A DNA stretch of 41,700 nt, taken from the NCBI GenBank assembly GCA_041859045.1, contig JBHELB010000054.1, forward strand, positions 1-41,700, in the 5' to 3' direction. Shown piece after piece: positions 41,583 through 41,700 of this stretch. This stretch comes from JBHELB01 sp041859045 (GTDB taxonomy: Bacteria > Hydrogenedentota > Hydrogenedentia > Hydrogenedentales > SLHB01). Position numbers and translations under genes: made by a program. The number at the start of each line of letters is the position of its first letter. The stretch's first letter is position 1. Under the pieces are notes generated by a model. That model was not told where the DNA came from, did not search any database, and saw only the letters and a list, made by a program, of their open reading frames with translations.

Positions 41583-41700
41583 TTAATCTGGAATTGCCTT
41601 GAGTACGTTGATGGCGTGGTTGAGTGGGTAGAGGTCAGCGATTTGGATGCAGTAGCTTCCGATGCGGGCTAGGGACAGGACGCGTTGGTGGACGGTGTTG
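41583..41700 (-). CDS. 3' end of an unidentified gene, continuing past the window
   Basis: A 38-codon frame ends at TAA (41585-41583) and is open to the right edge. It reads VHQRVLSLARIGSYCIQIAD then LYPLNHAINVLKAIPD, a normal-looking protein end. The flanking 41461-41582 is AT-rich compared with the rest of the window and holds no gene; it contains only a small hairpin (TTGATG 41552-41557, CATCAA 41562-41567). The AT-rich flank and the wording of the tail make a transposase possible, but no family motif is visible. Confidence 0.45.
   Translation of the reverse strand, partial: NTVHQRVLSLARIGSYCIQIADLYPLNHAINVLKAIPD

Noticed and set aside
1..41700. CRISPR array, tRNA or rRNA genes
   Set aside because: No regularly spaced repeats and no cloverleaf or rRNA-like segment were recognised in any intergenic stretch, although a tRNA search program was not run.

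Overview
The window looks like chromosomal DNA of a GC-rich, diderm, saccharolytic bacterium. An LptD-type outer-membrane assembly protein implies a Gram-negative envelope. The gene content is dominated by carbohydrate handling: a DUF6067/GH123-like hydrolase, a GH4 enzyme, a GH78 rhamnosidase, a GH42-like enzyme, a CUT1 sugar importer, a PfkB kinase, GT2 and GT-C glycosyltransferases and an Agl23-type protein. This mix, with frequent GTG/TTG starts and repetitive palindromic intergenic DNA, would fit an uncultured PVC- or Hydrogenedentota-type lineage. That placement is inference; no rRNA or phylogenetic marker was compared. I see no tRNA, rRNA, CRISPR array, phage or intact mobile element, so most of the window reads as stable chromosome.

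Layout. 1-2701 (-): a large secreted glycoside-hydrolase-like protein cut by the window edge. 2702-3311: a long non-coding gap filled with short palindromes in partly mirror-image order. 3312-9535: housekeeping genes, namely an MgtC-type membrane protein (+), uppP and a double-ACT protein (-), ilvD (+), then the overlapping pair ubiE/menG-tilS (+). 9653-12948 (-): a two-gene sugar ABC importer whose first gene fuses the solute-binding protein to a MalF-like permease; no ATPase gene is nearby. 13270-17682 (+): a reductase-type SDR, a GH4 enzyme, a secreted Sm-like/HEAT protein and an acylphosphatase. 17706-19271 (-): an Agl23-family membrane protein. 19455-25592 (+): a tightly spaced run of a secreted unknown protein, a 59-residue membrane protein, a HAD phosphatase, a GT2 and a membrane-anchored GH42-like protein. 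25573-34990 (-): a GH78 rhamnosidase, then three tandem paralogous GT-C-like membrane proteins (the middle one lacks the C-terminal domain), then a small polytopic membrane protein. 35185-41460 (+): a sodium:alanine symporter, a PfkB kinase, a small exported Pro/Ala-rich protein and a 1202-residue protein joining a YVTN-like beta-propeller to an LptD-like barrel. 41583-41700 (-): the 3' end of an unidentified gene.

How it fits together. Exported and cytoplasmic glycosidases plus the importer suggest scavenging of plant- or microbe-derived glycans. The GT2, GT-C, Agl23, UppP and LptD genes point to an elaborate cell-surface glycan. The least ordinary features are the propeller-LptD fusion, the binding-protein/permease fusion, the GT-C tandem triplication beside a rhamnosidase, and the mirror-image palindrome cluster. 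Several promoters match a sigma-70 consensus well, notably TTGACC-N17-TACAAT before uppP and TTGACA-N17-CACAAT before the symporter.
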